Shown: positions 32,671-40,962 of the stretch, piece after piece
Position numbering within the stretch: the first letter of the stretch is position 1
How the letters are laid out: the number at the start of each line of letters is the position of its first letter
DNA from: JAJTFW01 sp046330075
GTDB lineage: Bacteria; Bacteroidota; Bacteroidia; AKYH767-A; OLB10
Direction of reading: 5' to 3'
NCBI GenBank assembly: GCA_046330075.1
Contig: JAXLTL010000013.1
Coordinates: 22,992 to 86,991, forward strand
Length of the DNA stretch: 64,000 bases
Made by a program: the position numbers and the translations under genes
The notes under the pieces: model-generated
Told to the model about the DNA's origin: nothing
Database searches by the model: none
Seen by the model: only the letters and a program-made list of their open reading frames with translations

Positions 32671-34191
32671 TTATGGATGATGTATGATAAATGAACGGGT
32701 TTCTTGTTTCACATCATTCCTTATTTCAATATGATAAATACCATCAGAGAGTTCGGCGGTATTGACGTTGTACAGAGGCGCCTGGCAGGTTCCCTCTCCG
32801 GCTATACGTCCGGTATGATCATATATTGTAAAGCTGATTATTTCTCCCGGAGCATTCAGTATATACAATACTTCGTTAGCCGGTACCGGGAATAAACGGA
32901 TGTGCCCGGCGTTGCCCCGTAAGTGCACTGCAGCAACTGAAGACAGGCTAAAATTTCCGTCATAGTCAGTTTGTTTTAAGCGGTAGTAACTGATTCCGGT
33001 AAATGCGTTTATATCGTCGAAAGAATAGGCGTTCAGTGCATTGCTGGTTCCGTTACCATCGACTACGCTTATATCTTTAAAAGTAATACCATCAACACTG
33101 CGCTGAACCGTAAAGTAATCGTTATTGGTTTCAGTTAATGTCGTCCATTTACAACGAACCTGATGCTCTCCTGCTGCAATGGCGGTAAAGGCAAGTAATT
33201 CCACTGGCAGTGGCGTTGCATTCATAGCCAGTGCCCAGGTAGTACCCTGCAGCGTTCCTGGAGTTGTAGCTGTAACCAACGGGACATTCACTTGTTGTGC
33301 TGTGGGATTGGTTTGACCTGCCGGAGGCGGCATCCATCCTGCATTCAGGGTATTCCATGCCTGCGCCCGCAGTTGTGTGTTTCCGTTTACCGCCTGTTCA
33401 GATGCAGCATATTTGAAGGTAAAGCTACAGGAGCCTGTATGTTCAATATGCCAGAAACGGTCAACTGTATTGGCACTGTTATCACTGCCGGCGGTATTAT
33501 TTACATGATTAATGACAACCGGACTTACCGGGTAAGGTGTATTATCTGGTAAAGTCGCATAGGTAGAGATTCTCAATGAGCTTTCCTGAAATCCGGAAGG
33601 TGGTGCCGCCGTGAATGAAAAGGAAATGTCGTTGCCTGCAGAATTCCCGAAGGGAATGGTATGCACTCCTGCATTCACATTCACCCACCAGACTTTTGCC
33701 AGATTTGTGGCTTCTTCGCTTAAAATATAACCCGTAGTTCTTTGAATTGCAGTTGACGATGAATTGAAAACAGAAACCATGTTGGATTTTAGGGATAATA
33801 CGGCATTGGTCAGGTTCAGCACACCATTGTAAGGTATTGCGCCTCCGCCGGTGGAGATATTGGTATGTAGTGTCTTGGTCCCGTTTTGGAGAGTGAGATG
33901 ATAGAATGTTGTTGGGAAGGAACCCTGAATGTGCTGATTTATTCCATTCATCAGCACCGTACCTTTCGATGTACCGAATACTCCTGCACCGGCATTGTTG
34001 GTCCAGTTGCCGGTCAGGGCGATTGTGCCGGAATTGTTTACCGTGGTAGTTCCCTGCATTTCCATGTCGCCGTTTACAGTCATGGAGACGCCTGAATTAA
34101 TGGTAATCGAAACCCCGTTAGCCACCAGCAGTTGCGCCTGTAACTGAAATCCTGCCAGCGACAGGAAAATGATCATAGACCACTTTTTCAT
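32671..34191 (-). CDS. T9SS-sorted surface protein
   Basis: A 506-residue protein with signal peptide (MIIFLSLAGFQLQAQ). Residues 25-110 are parallel-beta-like repeats (VNNSGTIALTGNWTNNAGAGVF), then a beta-sandwich region, then ELLAFTAIAAGEHQVRCKWTTLTETNNDYFTVQRSVDGITF, a fibronectin-like segment that usually precedes T9SS signals, and a C-terminal type A sorting domain (LFPVPANEVLYILNAPG ... LSDGIYHIEIRNDV). No enzyme motif. The promoter has the same operator and spacing as the adhesin gene at 29886; the -7 box ends only 4 nt before ATG 34191, so the transcript may be leaderless. Confidence 0.87.
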   Translation of the reverse strand: MKKWSMIIFLSLAGFQLQAQLLVANGVSITINSGVSMTVNGDMEMQGTTTVNNSGTIALTGNWTNNAGAGVFGTSKGTVLMNGINQHIQGSFPTTFYHLTLQNGTKTLHTNISTGGGAIPYNGVLNLTNAVLSLKSNMVSVFNSSSTAIQRTTGYILSEEATNLAKVWWVNVNAGVHTIPFGNSAGNDISFSFTAAPPSGFQESSLRISTYATLPDNTPYPVSPVVINHVNNTAGSDNSANTVDRFWHIEHTGSCSFTFKYAASEQAVNGNTQLRAQAWNTLNAGWMPPPAGQTNPTAQQVNVPLVTATTPGTLQGTTWALAMNATPLPVELLAFTAIAAGEHQVRCKWTTLTETNNDYFTVQRSVDGITFKDISVVDGNGTSNALNAYSFDDINAFTGISYYRLKQTDYDGNFSLSSVAAVHLRGNAGHIRLFPVPANEVLYILNAPGEIISFTIYDHTGRIAGEGTCQAPLYNVNTAELSDGIYHIEIRNDVKQETRSFIIHHP

Positions 34192-34195
34192 TCCG

Positions 34196-34244
34196 TAAAA
34201 TTAGTCCGGGGCCTGGAAATTGGAAATACCACTTTAGTGGAAGA
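34196..34244 (-). promoter_or_regulatory. Promoter with palindromic operator, copy 2
   Basis: Minus strand order: CCACTAAAGTGG (34229-34240), TA, TTTC (34223-34226), 19 nt, TAATTTTA (34196-34203), CGGA, ATG. Operator, -33 element and spacer length match copy 1 at 29913-29961 exactly; the -7 boxes agree at the conserved bases, while the spacer sequences are unrelated. That pattern argues for selection on the binding site rather than a recent duplication. Confidence 0.65.
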
Positions 34245-34281
34245 AATTATTGATTCGGCCAGATACCTTAACTTTACCGTG

Positions 34282-34737
34282 ATGGAAACTCTGAAATTAC
34301 TGCGTTCCGATTCGGCTCATCCTGACTTTATTGCTCTGGTCAAGCAACTGGATCAGGATCTGGCCATACGGGATGGTGCAGACCATGCCTTTTTCGCACA
34401 ATTCAATAAGATTGATGCAATCAAACATTGTGTAATTGGTTATCTGGATAATCAACCTGCCTGTAGTGGTGCTATTAAAAAATTCGACGATTATACGCTG
34501 GAAGTAAAGCGGATGTATACCATCGAAACACTGCGTGGAAATGGATTTGCTGCACGGCTCTTGAAAGAGCTGGAGGTCTGGGCACAGGAACTTGGATTTT
34601 CCCGTCTAGTTCTGGAAACCGGGCAGAAACAGCCGGAAGCACTGCGTCTCTATCATAAATGCGGATATAAAGTGATTCCCAATTACGGACAGTATAAAGA
34701 TGTTGCGACGAGTGTATGTTTTGAAAAACACCTGTAA
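34282..34737 (+). CDS. GNAT-family N-acetyltransferase
   Basis: A 151-residue acetyl-CoA-dependent acyltransferase. The GNAT core shows LEVKRMYTIETLRGNGFAARLLKELEVWAQELGFSRLVLETG (motif A with the R/Q-x-x-G-x-G/A loop as RGNGFA) and ALRLYHKCGYKVIPNYG (motif B). Substrate unknown. I chose ATG 34282 (METLKLL); an in-frame GTG at 34237 lies inside the palindromic operator of the divergent gene. TAACTTTA (34269-34276) ends 5 nt before this ATG and may be its -7 box. Confidence 0.88.
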   Translation: METLKLLRSDSAHPDFIALVKQLDQDLAIRDGADHAFFAQFNKIDAIKHCVIGYLDNQPACSGAIKKFDDYTLEVKRMYTIETLRGNGFAARLLKELEVWAQELGFSRLVLETGQKQPEALRLYHKCGYKVIPNYGQYKDVATSVCFEKHL

Positions 34738-34833
34738 ATTCATTTGCAATCAAATCGTAAAAGTATGTTGCCGGAATACGACCGGCTTCGATATTTGCGT
34801 ATAAGACAATAACCACTACCTCACCACCTCCTT

Positions 34834-35532
34834 ATGAAAACTGATTTTCAGACGAAAGAAGCTACAGGATTTGAATACCGCAGGAGCTGGCTGGACTTCC
34901 GGAAGCGACACCTCGTGGTGGAAGATTCAGGTATTAAGATCGATACCGGGCTTCCTCATCTCAAAAGCGAACAGTTTATTCCCGGAGATCAGATTGCCGG
35001 ATTCCGTTATGGTGTTAAATGGGTTCGCGGAATTTATTGTTATGTTGCACTCGACTTCCATCTTTATTTACTGCTCCGGAATAATAAGGTGATCCCCTTT
35101 ACTTATCGCTGCTATTATGGAATAAAAAAAGAAGCATACCATCGTTTTTACGCCGATGTCATCAATACAGTATGGAATCGCATATTTGTGAGTCGTGTTA
35201 AAGAGATGCTTCAGCAGCTCAATGAAGGACAAGAGATTGAAATCAATAAAGTGCAGATCAATAAGAGCGGAGTCACCATTGTACAATCCGGATTTATTTC
35301 TGATCAGAAATTATTCATACCCTGGGAAGAGGTCGGCACTGTTGATTATGCCACGTATTTCGTTGTTTTTTCAAAAAAGGACAAAGCCCGTTTAAACCGG
35401 AGTTACCGGTATCTGGACGACTGGAATACCATGTTGCTGAACGGTGTTTTACGCTCCGTACTTGACAATATACCTCCATCGACCGCAGATGGAACCGGTG
35501 AGGTGATGAATCAATCCAAACAGGATAAATAA
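34834..35532 (+). CDS. Uncharacterised protein with two PH-like halves
   Basis: A 232-residue soluble protein. Two halves share a strand-turn pattern: SGIKIDTGLPHLKSEQFIPGDQIAGFRYG with YLLLRNNKVIPFTYR, and SGVTIVQSGFISDQKLFIPWEEVGTVDY with FVVFSKKDKARLNRSYRYLDDWNTMLLN. This resembles bacterial pleckstrin-homology-like domains in tandem, but I assign that only tentatively. No signal peptide or membrane helix. Function unknown; its neighbours give no clue. Confidence 0.65.
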   Translation: MKTDFQTKEATGFEYRRSWLDFRKRHLVVEDSGIKIDTGLPHLKSEQFIPGDQIAGFRYGVKWVRGIYCYVALDFHLYLLLRNNKVIPFTYRCYYGIKKEAYHRFYADVINTVWNRIFVSRVKEMLQQLNEGQEIEINKVQINKSGVTIVQSGFISDQKLFIPWEEVGTVDYATYFVVFSKKDKARLNRSYRYLDDWNTMLLNGVLRSVLDNIPPSTADGTGEVMNQSKQDK

Positions 35533-35544
35533 TTACTATACGGC

Positions 35545-35574
35545 TTTCCTGAAGAATCTGCTTCCTTATCTTTG
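35545..35574 (+). promoter_or_regulatory. Candidate promoter 4 nt from the start codon at 35579
   Basis: TTTC (35545-35548), 18 nt, TATCTTTG (35567-35574; exact TAnnTTTG), ACTC, ATG. A 12-bp perfect palindrome GACTCATGAGTC (35574-35585) spans the start codon. A leaderless mRNA is predicted. Confidence 0.55.
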
Positions 35575-35578
35575 ACTC

Positions 35579-37483
35579 ATGAGTCAAAAGATACTTAGGA
35601 TAGCAACGCTTGCTCTGACGTTGTTTTACGGTTGCAGTTTGAATTGGGTGCATGGGCAGGGTTTTCCCGCTTCTCCCCTTAACTGGCCCACACCGGCAGG
35701 CGGACTATTCGATGCCTGGAATGTACCGCTTGGTTATCCCTATCATTATAATGCTGTACACGCAGGCAGCCAAAGTACGCAATGGAACACTGTTGATATT
35801 ACAGGTGATGGGAAAGCAGATCTGGTAGAAACATCCGACTATAGTACCGGAACATTTATTCAATATGGAGTACCTGGTGCACCATATTGGAAAGTATTTG
35901 CCGGAAACGGTACAGGCTTTTCTGCCACATCCGTAAACTGGACAACGCCGGTTGGCGGACAATATTCTGCTGTTAGCGGGAACAAAGGTTTTCTCAATAC
36001 TTATGGTCAATCAAACATGGAATCAATCAGTCAGTCGTGGCAGATGATTGACATGAACAATGATCATTTGCCTGATCTGGTTGTGACAGGTGCTTACAAC
36101 GCTTCAGTAGGCTGGCCGGTTCAGTTTAATGCTGGGAGTACTCCCTACTGGAAAGTGTATCTCAATACAGGATCTTCCTTTGCGGCTTCACCGGTCAATT
36201 GGTCCACGCCAAACGGTGGTGCCTATTCATCATCAGGTACAGCCCTTGGATTTTATGTCATCTCCGGTAGCTGTAATGCCACTGGAAACTGTCAGTTCTG
36301 GGATCTGAAAGATATGAACGGTGATGACAAACCTGATCTGGTTATTACCTCCCAATATAACACCACACTTAGTGCTCATGTGCAGTTTGGTGCCGGTGTC
36401 AGCCCATACTTTAAGGTTCATTTGAATACAGGGACCGGGTTCAGTTCCACGCCCATCAACTGGAGTACACCGGTTGGAGGACGATATTTATCCAATACAA
36501 ATTCGCTGGGATATGTTTACACGTATGGAATTTACAGCCAATGCGACAGCTCGCAGTCGTGGGCCATTGCCGATGCGGATGGTGATGCGCGACCCGACCT
36601 GGTAGTCACAGGACATCATAATGTCGCTTCCAATATGGCAGAGCAATTTGGTAACGGAACCTCTCCGCACTGGAGAGTGTATCATAATAACGGAAGCGGA
36701 TTCGATGCAATACCACAACTCTGGCCAACGCCATCTGGCGGCTGGTATGCAGCCAATGGTCAACTGATGGGATATAATTTCCCCCAGTCATTTGGCTATA
36801 ACTGGAATCAGGGAAGTGAGCGCTGGTTATGCATGGATCTTGACGGAGATAAACGTCCGGAGTTCATTTCTTTCTCAGTCTATTCCGCTGCACTCAATGC
36901 TTACCAACAATATGGTATTGGTTCATCACCCTATTGGAAAGTGTATTACAACAATGGCAATGGATTTAACACCTGGCCAATCATGTGGCCAACACCGGCA
37001 GGTGGAATGAACAACCAGTCTTTTATCAACCTTGGCTTCAATGATGAATATACTTTTCAATACACCGTACAGGGAAGTGAAGGCTGGAAGCTGATGGATA
37101 TGAATGGAGATAATATAAACGATCTCCTGGTGTATAATGCATGGGATTCTGCATTGTATTATCCTGTACAGTTTGGTGTACCGGGCTCACCACATTGGGA
37201 GGTTTATCTAAACAGTGCTGCTTCTTTGGCTACTGAGGAATGGTCAGCCGGAACAGCAAAGGTCACGGTGTATCCAAACCCTGCTGGAAATGCACTGTAC
37301 CTCCGTTCGTCACTGTTATTGGAAAATACTACCTATGCACTTTATACGATAGATGGCCGATGTATAAAACCGGATCAGCCTTTACCTGCCGGTGCCGTAG
37401 TAGACATAAGCACGCTTCCTTCCGGGTTGTATTTACTGGAGCTGAATGGTACAGTAAGAGGGCGCGTTCGCTTTGTGCATTGA
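35579..37483 (+). CDS. T9SS-sorted protein with VCBS/FG-GAP-like repeats
   Basis: A 634-residue secreted protein with signal peptide (LALTLFYGCSLNWVHGQ). It has about five full repeats of roughly 95-100 residues, each with a calcium-loop-like motif (MNGDDKPDLVIT, ADGDARPDLVVT, MNGDNINDLLVY) followed by a stereotyped FGxGxSPYWKVYxNxGxGF and PxNWxTPxGGxY. Such FG-GAP/VCBS motifs occur in propeller proteins. The C-terminal 75 residues form a type A T9SS signal (VYPNPAGNALYLRSS ... LPSGLYLLELNGT). No catalytic domain. Probably a surface structural protein. Confidence 0.87.
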   Translation: MSQKILRIATLALTLFYGCSLNWVHGQGFPASPLNWPTPAGGLFDAWNVPLGYPYHYNAVHAGSQSTQWNTVDITGDGKADLVETSDYSTGTFIQYGVPGAPYWKVFAGNGTGFSATSVNWTTPVGGQYSAVSGNKGFLNTYGQSNMESISQSWQMIDMNNDHLPDLVVTGAYNASVGWPVQFNAGSTPYWKVYLNTGSSFAASPVNWSTPNGGAYSSSGTALGFYVISGSCNATGNCQFWDLKDMNGDDKPDLVITSQYNTTLSAHVQFGAGVSPYFKVHLNTGTGFSSTPINWSTPVGGRYLSNTNSLGYVYTYGIYSQCDSSQSWAIADADGDARPDLVVTGHHNVASNMAEQFGNGTSPHWRVYHNNGSGFDAIPQLWPTPSGGWYAANGQLMGYNFPQSFGYNWNQGSERWLCMDLDGDKRPEFISFSVYSAALNAYQQYGIGSSPYWKVYYNNGNGFNTWPIMWPTPAGGMNNQSFINLGFNDEYTFQYTVQGSEGWKLMDMNGDNINDLLVYNAWDSALYYPVQFGVPGSPHWEVYLNSAASLATEEWSAGTAKVTVYPNPAGNALYLRSSLLLENTTYALYTIDGRCIKPDQPLPAGAVVDISTLPSGLYLLELNGTVRGRVRFVH

Positions 37484-37500
37484 TAATTCAAATACTTTCG
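37472..37500 (+). promoter_or_regulatory. Candidate promoter with six-codon leader ORF
   Basis: TTTG (37472-37475), 17 nt, TACTTTCG (37493-37500; one mismatch), then ATAA and an ATG at 37505 that opens a six-codon frame (MKFTGR, stop 37523-37525) ending 3 nt before ATG 37529 of the TfoX-like gene. The promoter box to ATG distance of 4 nt equals that at other genes in the window. Confidence 0.4.
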
Positions 37501-37528
37501 ATAAATGAAATTCACAGGGAGATAAACC

Positions 37529-37870
37529 ATGGCCTACAATCCACTTCTGGGTGGCCGGATCCGTATACGGCTGAATGATTTGAAAAATGTCGAAGAGCGT
37601 GCTATGATGGGTGGACTCGCCTTCATGGTGAATGGAAAGATGTGTGTGGGCGTTATTGCTGATGAGATGATGTGCCGGCTCGATCCGGAATTTTATACGG
37701 AAGCCCTGAAACGGAAAGGCGCCCGGGAGATGGATTTTACCGGCCGTCCCATGAAAGGATATGTGATGGTAAATCAGTCGGGCATGAAAAGTGAAAAGGA
37801 CTTTGATTTCTGGATTCAGCAATGCCTGGATTTTAATCCTAAAGCCAAAGCGTCTAAAAAGAAGAAGTAG
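37529..37870 (+). CDS. TfoX/Sxy N-terminal domain protein
   Basis: A 113-residue single-domain protein: the TfoX_N fold signature is EERAMMGGLAFMVNGKMCVGVIADEMMCRLDPE, then ALKRKGAREMDFTGRPMKGYVMVN and a C-terminal helix with a Lys-rich tail. Full-length TfoX/Sxy regulates competence in gamma-proteobacteria; isolated N-domains are widespread and of unknown function, so no role in competence should be assumed. A minute leader ORF precedes it. Confidence 0.85.
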   Translation: MAYNPLLGGRIRIRLNDLKNVEERAMMGGLAFMVNGKMCVGVIADEMMCRLDPEFYTEALKRKGAREMDFTGRPMKGYVMVNQSGMKSEKDFDFWIQQCLDFNPKAKASKKKK

Positions 37871-37936
37871 CGCTTTTGATAGTTTGAAAATACTCATCGT
37901 TAAATAATATCCGGCCGGTGATTCCGTTTTCCTTTC

Positions 37937-38404
37937 GTGAAACCGATCCTGTCCACCCTGATTATAGCAGCCTTTTTCGTGTGTTGCAGTTCAATAGTAT
38001 GCGACAGTATTGAGCGCCCATATATTCTCAAAGGAAACGTTACCTATAACGGACGACCGCTTGCAGATACTACATTTTGGCTGGTTTCAAGATATTATCG
38101 TGATAAGCCTTCTAACAATAATTTAGAGGTGGTTAAAACAGATGCGATGGGTCGGTTTGAGATCACAAAAAAATGTTTTTTACCTTGTTGGAGGAAATCA
38201 GTGATCAACTATGTTTGTTTTGCCGATGCTACCAGGGAGACGGAATTTTATACATATTACCCGCTCCGTTATGAATGCTGGTATCGGGGAAATAAGGTGA
38301 TAGCATTTACGGGAATACAATATGTGGTTTACGAGTATTTCTGCCGTGGAAATCCGGATTTAATGCATGTGGAATTGAATATTGATTTTAAGTCGAAAAC
38401 ATGA
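37937..38404 (+). CDS. Putative lipoprotein
   Basis: A 155-residue protein from GTG 37937. The N-terminus (LSTLIIAAFFVCCSS) looks like a lipoprotein signal with Cys near residue 16-17. The next segment (LKGNVTYNGRPLADTTFWLV ... VVKTDAMGRFEITKK) resembles the Gly-rich beta-sandwich of carboxypeptidase-regulatory-like domains. Several cysteines follow (KKCFLPCWRK, YECWYRG, EYFCRG). Function unknown. Its stop overlaps the DUF1287 start by 4 bp (ATGA), so the two are likely translated together. Confidence 0.65.
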   Translation: MKPILSTLIIAAFFVCCSSIVCDSIERPYILKGNVTYNGRPLADTTFWLVSRYYRDKPSNNNLEVVKTDAMGRFEITKKCFLPCWRKSVINYVCFADATRETEFYTYYPLRYECWYRGNKVIAFTGIQYVVYEYFCRGNPDLMHVELNIDFKSKT

Positions 38405-39000
38405 GGATTCATAACGTTAAGTTCAGCAGCGTTGTCTTAATGGCGATCGTTGTTTTTTTTGGTTTTGCTGAACGGTTTACCTTCAATGACAGATTATCTG
38501 AAGCCGCTATCTCTATCATTAATCCGGAGATACGATATGATCCGTCTTATCACAACATCAGCTATCCGATGGGTGATGTTCCGGAACGAACCGGGGTGTG
38601 TACAGATGTAGTCATACGTGCCTACCGGAAACTGGGTATAGATTTGCAGGAGAAAGTTCATCTTGATATGGTTTCAGATTTTCAATCCTACCCGCAGGTG
38701 TTCGGTCTGAAAAAGCCGGATGCCAATGTCGATCATCGCAGAGTGCCGAACCTCATGGTTTTTTTTAAAAGAAATGGTGAGTCGTTACCCATCACTCAGG
38801 TACCGGCAGATTTTCATCCGGGTGAAATTGTATGCTGGAATCTCTATGGAAGCGTTAATCATATCGGTATTGTGGTAAATAAAAAATCAGCCGATCAGCA
38901 ACGATTTATGGTGGTGCACAATATTGGTGGAGGACAAGTGATGGAGGATATGCTTTTCAAATACCGTATTATAGGTCATTATTACTATGATGGCCATTGA
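38401..39000 (+). CDS. DUF1287 family protein (NlpC/P60-like)
   Basis: A 199-residue exported protein with an N-terminal hydrophobic segment (VVLMAIVVFFGF). It carries the DUF1287 signature YDPSYHNISYPMGDVPERTGVCTDVVIRAYRKLGIDLQ, with the Cys that aligns to the NlpC/P60 nucleophile, and downstream NHIGIVVNK and MVVHNIGGGQ with the candidate His. The family is distantly related to cell-wall peptidases; activity is unproved. Coupled to the preceding putative lipoprotein gene. Confidence 0.85.
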   Translation: MRIHNVKFSSVVLMAIVVFFGFAERFTFNDRLSEAAISIINPEIRYDPSYHNISYPMGDVPERTGVCTDVVIRAYRKLGIDLQEKVHLDMVSDFQSYPQVFGLKKPDANVDHRRVPNLMVFFKRNGESLPITQVPADFHPGEIVCWNLYGSVNHIGIVVNKKSADQQRFMVVHNIGGGQVMEDMLFKYRIIGHYYYDGH

Positions 39001-39078
39001 TAACTGATCAGGATCAGCTCTGGTACAGGCAACTATATTTGATATCGTTGTCTTATATTTGAACCTGATTCGTACTGT

Positions 39079-39480
39079 ATGAAACTGCGCTGGATATCAC
39101 TCGGACTCTTTCTATCCTTCCTGATCTGCTATTTTCAATGGGGCCATCAATCTATGTTTTTATTCCAGATGGAAGCAGATGTTCTTTTGTCAGAAAAACG
39201 GAATCTGCACAATTTTTCCCACCCGTTGATCATCCTGCCTTTTATTGGCCAGTTGCTGTTGCTGGTTCCTTTGTTCAAAAAGAATTTTCCGCTGAAGTTT
39301 ATACTTGTTTCCAATATTCTGCTCTCTCTGCTGGTGTTTATGGTGCTGCTGTCCGGCGTGTTGTCAATGAATGTCAAAATGGTATTATCCACCCTGCCAT
39401 TTATCTTTTTCACAGTACTGCTGGTTCGTGCCTGGCGGAGCGAGCGCATCATCCGAAAATCTTCCAGACTCAGGCCCTGA
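39079..39480 (+). CDS. Small four-helix membrane protein
   Basis: A 133-residue protein with about four membrane helices (WISLGLFLSFLICYF, LIILPFIGQLLLLVPLF, FILVSNILLSLLVFMVLLSGVL, VLSTLPFIFFTVLLVRAW) and a basic C-terminus. Family not recognised. An exact TATATTTG box (39054-39061) lies 17 nt upstream. Its last 11 bp overlap the convergent GlxA-type gene. Confidence 0.65.
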   Translation: MKLRWISLGLFLSFLICYFQWGHQSMFLFQMEADVLLSEKRNLHNFSHPLIILPFIGQLLLLVPLFKKNFPLKFILVSNILLSLLVFMVLLSGVLSMNVKMVLSTLPFIFFTVLLVRAWRSERIIRKSSRLRP

Positions 39481-40447
39481 TCATTTTGTTGTATTTCTGA
39501 CGATACTCTGCCGGAGTAAGACCTGTTATTTTCTTAAAAATCGTTCGGAATGCTTTGATATCGGAATAACCAACTTCATACATTACTTCGTTGATGTTCT
39601 TTCTGCTGTTCTCAAACCTTCGTTTCGCGGCTTCTATTTTAACCCGTTGCATATATTCATGAACAGAATTACCGGTAGCGATCCTGAATCGGCGTTCGAG
39701 GCTCCGGCGGCCTACAGCAACTTTGTCTGCAAGTAAGTCTACTGTGATTCTTTCCTTAACTTTCTCTTCTATGATCTCCTGAACTTTTTTCACTTCGGTA
39801 TCAGCATGTGATTTCTGGCCCTGAAACATAGCAAAGGCAGACTGATTGTTCCGGTCAATGTCAATAGCAAAGTACTTCGATATTGTAATGGCCATTTCCC
39901 GGTCTGTATATTTTTCTACCAGATATAGCAACAGGTTCCAATAGGAGTTGGCACCCCCGCTCGAGTAAATACGTTTTTCCTCGGTGATGATAGTACCTTC
40001 CTGAACGTCGGTATCCGGAAACATGGTCCGGAATTCTCTGGCATAACTCCAGTGTGTGGAGCAGCTCTTGTTTGCAAGCAGTCCAGTAGCACCTAAAAGA
40101 AATGCTCCCACGCAAAGTGATGCCAGTTCAGCTCCTTCCAGATATTGATCATGCAACCAGCGGATCAGTGAAGTATTGGCGGCAATTCCTTCCTCCATAT
40201 TTCCCAGTAATGCGGGTATGAAAATCAAATCCGCTTTTTTAACTTCATTCAGCATGAGCTGCGGATGAACTGTGAATAGTCCATTCTGAAGATGTATGGA
40301 TTTTTTTGTTCCGGTAAGCTGTACACTGAACATCGGTTTCTTCCCTCTTGCCGCAAGAATTTGATTGACCATGCTGAAGCAATACTGCGGGCCTGATATC
40401 GTCTGAATGACCGATTGCTCCGGGACTGCAATGACAATGTTTTTCAT
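39470..40447 (-). CDS. GlxA-family transcriptional regulator (DJ-1/PfpI-AraC)
   Basis: A 325-residue regulator. Residues 1-about 190 are a DJ-1/PfpI-type fold with the nucleophile-elbow motif ASLCVGAFLLG; residues about 220-325 are an AraC-type double HTH (ITVDLLADKVAVGRRSLERRFRIATGNSVHEYMQRVKIEAAKRRF ... VGYSDIKAFRTIFKKITGLTPAEYRQKY). GlxA-family proteins act as transcriptional activators; the ligand is unknown. It is divergent from the GyrI-like/SRPBCC/VOC genes at 40542-42705, which it may regulate. On the minus strand TATCTTTA (40452-40459) ends 4 nt before its ATG, with TTTG 16 nt further up (40476-40479). Confidence 0.92.
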   Translation of the reverse strand: MKNIVIAVPEQSVIQTISGPQYCFSMVNQILAARGKKPMFSVQLTGTKKSIHLQNGLFTVHPQLMLNEVKKADLIFIPALLGNMEEGIAANTSLIRWLHDQYLEGAELASLCVGAFLLGATGLLANKSCSTHWSYAREFRTMFPDTDVQEGTIITEEKRIYSSGGANSYWNLLLYLVEKYTDREMAITISKYFAIDIDRNNQSAFAMFQGQKSHADTEVKKVQEIIEEKVKERITVDLLADKVAVGRRSLERRFRIATGNSVHEYMQRVKIEAAKRRFENSRKNINEVMYEVGYSDIKAFRTIFKKITGLTPAEYRQKYNKMIRA

Positions 40448-40451
40448 GCCC

Positions 40452-40537
40452 TAAAGATATAAAAACAGCTTGTCGCAAAACACCCTCCGAATGTCGTTTA
40501 TGTACATTCGCCCAATGGTCTTTCTACTGTAAGTTTG
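40452..40537. promoter_or_regulatory. Divergent promoter region, two start-proximal -7 boxes
   Basis: Leftward: TATCTTTA (40452-40459) then GGGC then ATG of the GlxA-type regulator, with TTTG at 40476-40479. Rightward: TAAGTTTG (40530-40537; exact consensus) then CACC then ATG 40542, with TTCG at 40507-40510, 19 nt before the box. Both place the box 4 nt from the start codon, so both transcripts should be leaderless. The operator for the regulator may lie between. Confidence 0.55.
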
Positions 40538-40541
40538 CACC

Positions 40542-40958
40542 ATGAATCAATCTGTTGAAACCATGTATGTTGATCGGGATATTGAATTGGCCTGTTTGCC
40601 CCCTGTCGTTTTTCCGGATGGGATCGCTGCTGCATTTTCGGTGCTTGAGCAGCGTTTCCCGGAAACCGGATACCGCAACAGGTATGGTCTTTCCCGGCCG
40701 GAGGCAGGAGGCAATATTCTTTACAGAGCCGCAGTAGAACTTTTGCCCGATGATGATTTTCCTGAAGGAATGCAGCGTATGATTTTACCGAAGGGAAATT
40801 ATGCGTATTTTAACATCCCCGATTTCATGAATAATATTTCATTGATCGGAGCGTCCTTTGAACGGCTAACCGCTCTTTCTGACATTGACCCGGAGGGTTA
40901 TTGCATTGAGTGGTACACCGGTACCAGGGATCTGCGTTGCATGATTCTCTTAAAATAG
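40542..40958 (+). CDS. GyrI-like / AraC effector-binding-fold protein
   Basis: A 138-residue protein. The pattern VDRDIELACLPPV ... RYGLSRPEAGGNILYRAAVELLPDDD ... MILPKGNYAYFNIPDFMNNISLIGASFERL ... IEWYTG is that of stand-alone GyrI-like small-molecule-binding domains (SOUL/AraC-effector fold), which bind hydrophobic ligands. Moderately sure of the fold, not of the ligand. It leads a likely operon with SRPBCC and VOC proteins; four bases separate it from the next gene. Confidence 0.7.
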   Translation: MNQSVETMYVDRDIELACLPPVVFPDGIAAAFSVLEQRFPETGYRNRYGLSRPEAGGNILYRAAVELLPDDDFPEGMQRMILPKGNYAYFNIPDFMNNISLIGASFERLTALSDIDPEGYCIEWYTGTRDLRCMILLK

Positions 40959-40962
40959 AAAT

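Noticed and set aside
37529..37870. Competence regulator TfoX
   Set aside because: Only the N-terminal domain is present and there are no competence genes nearby, so a competence role is unsupported.
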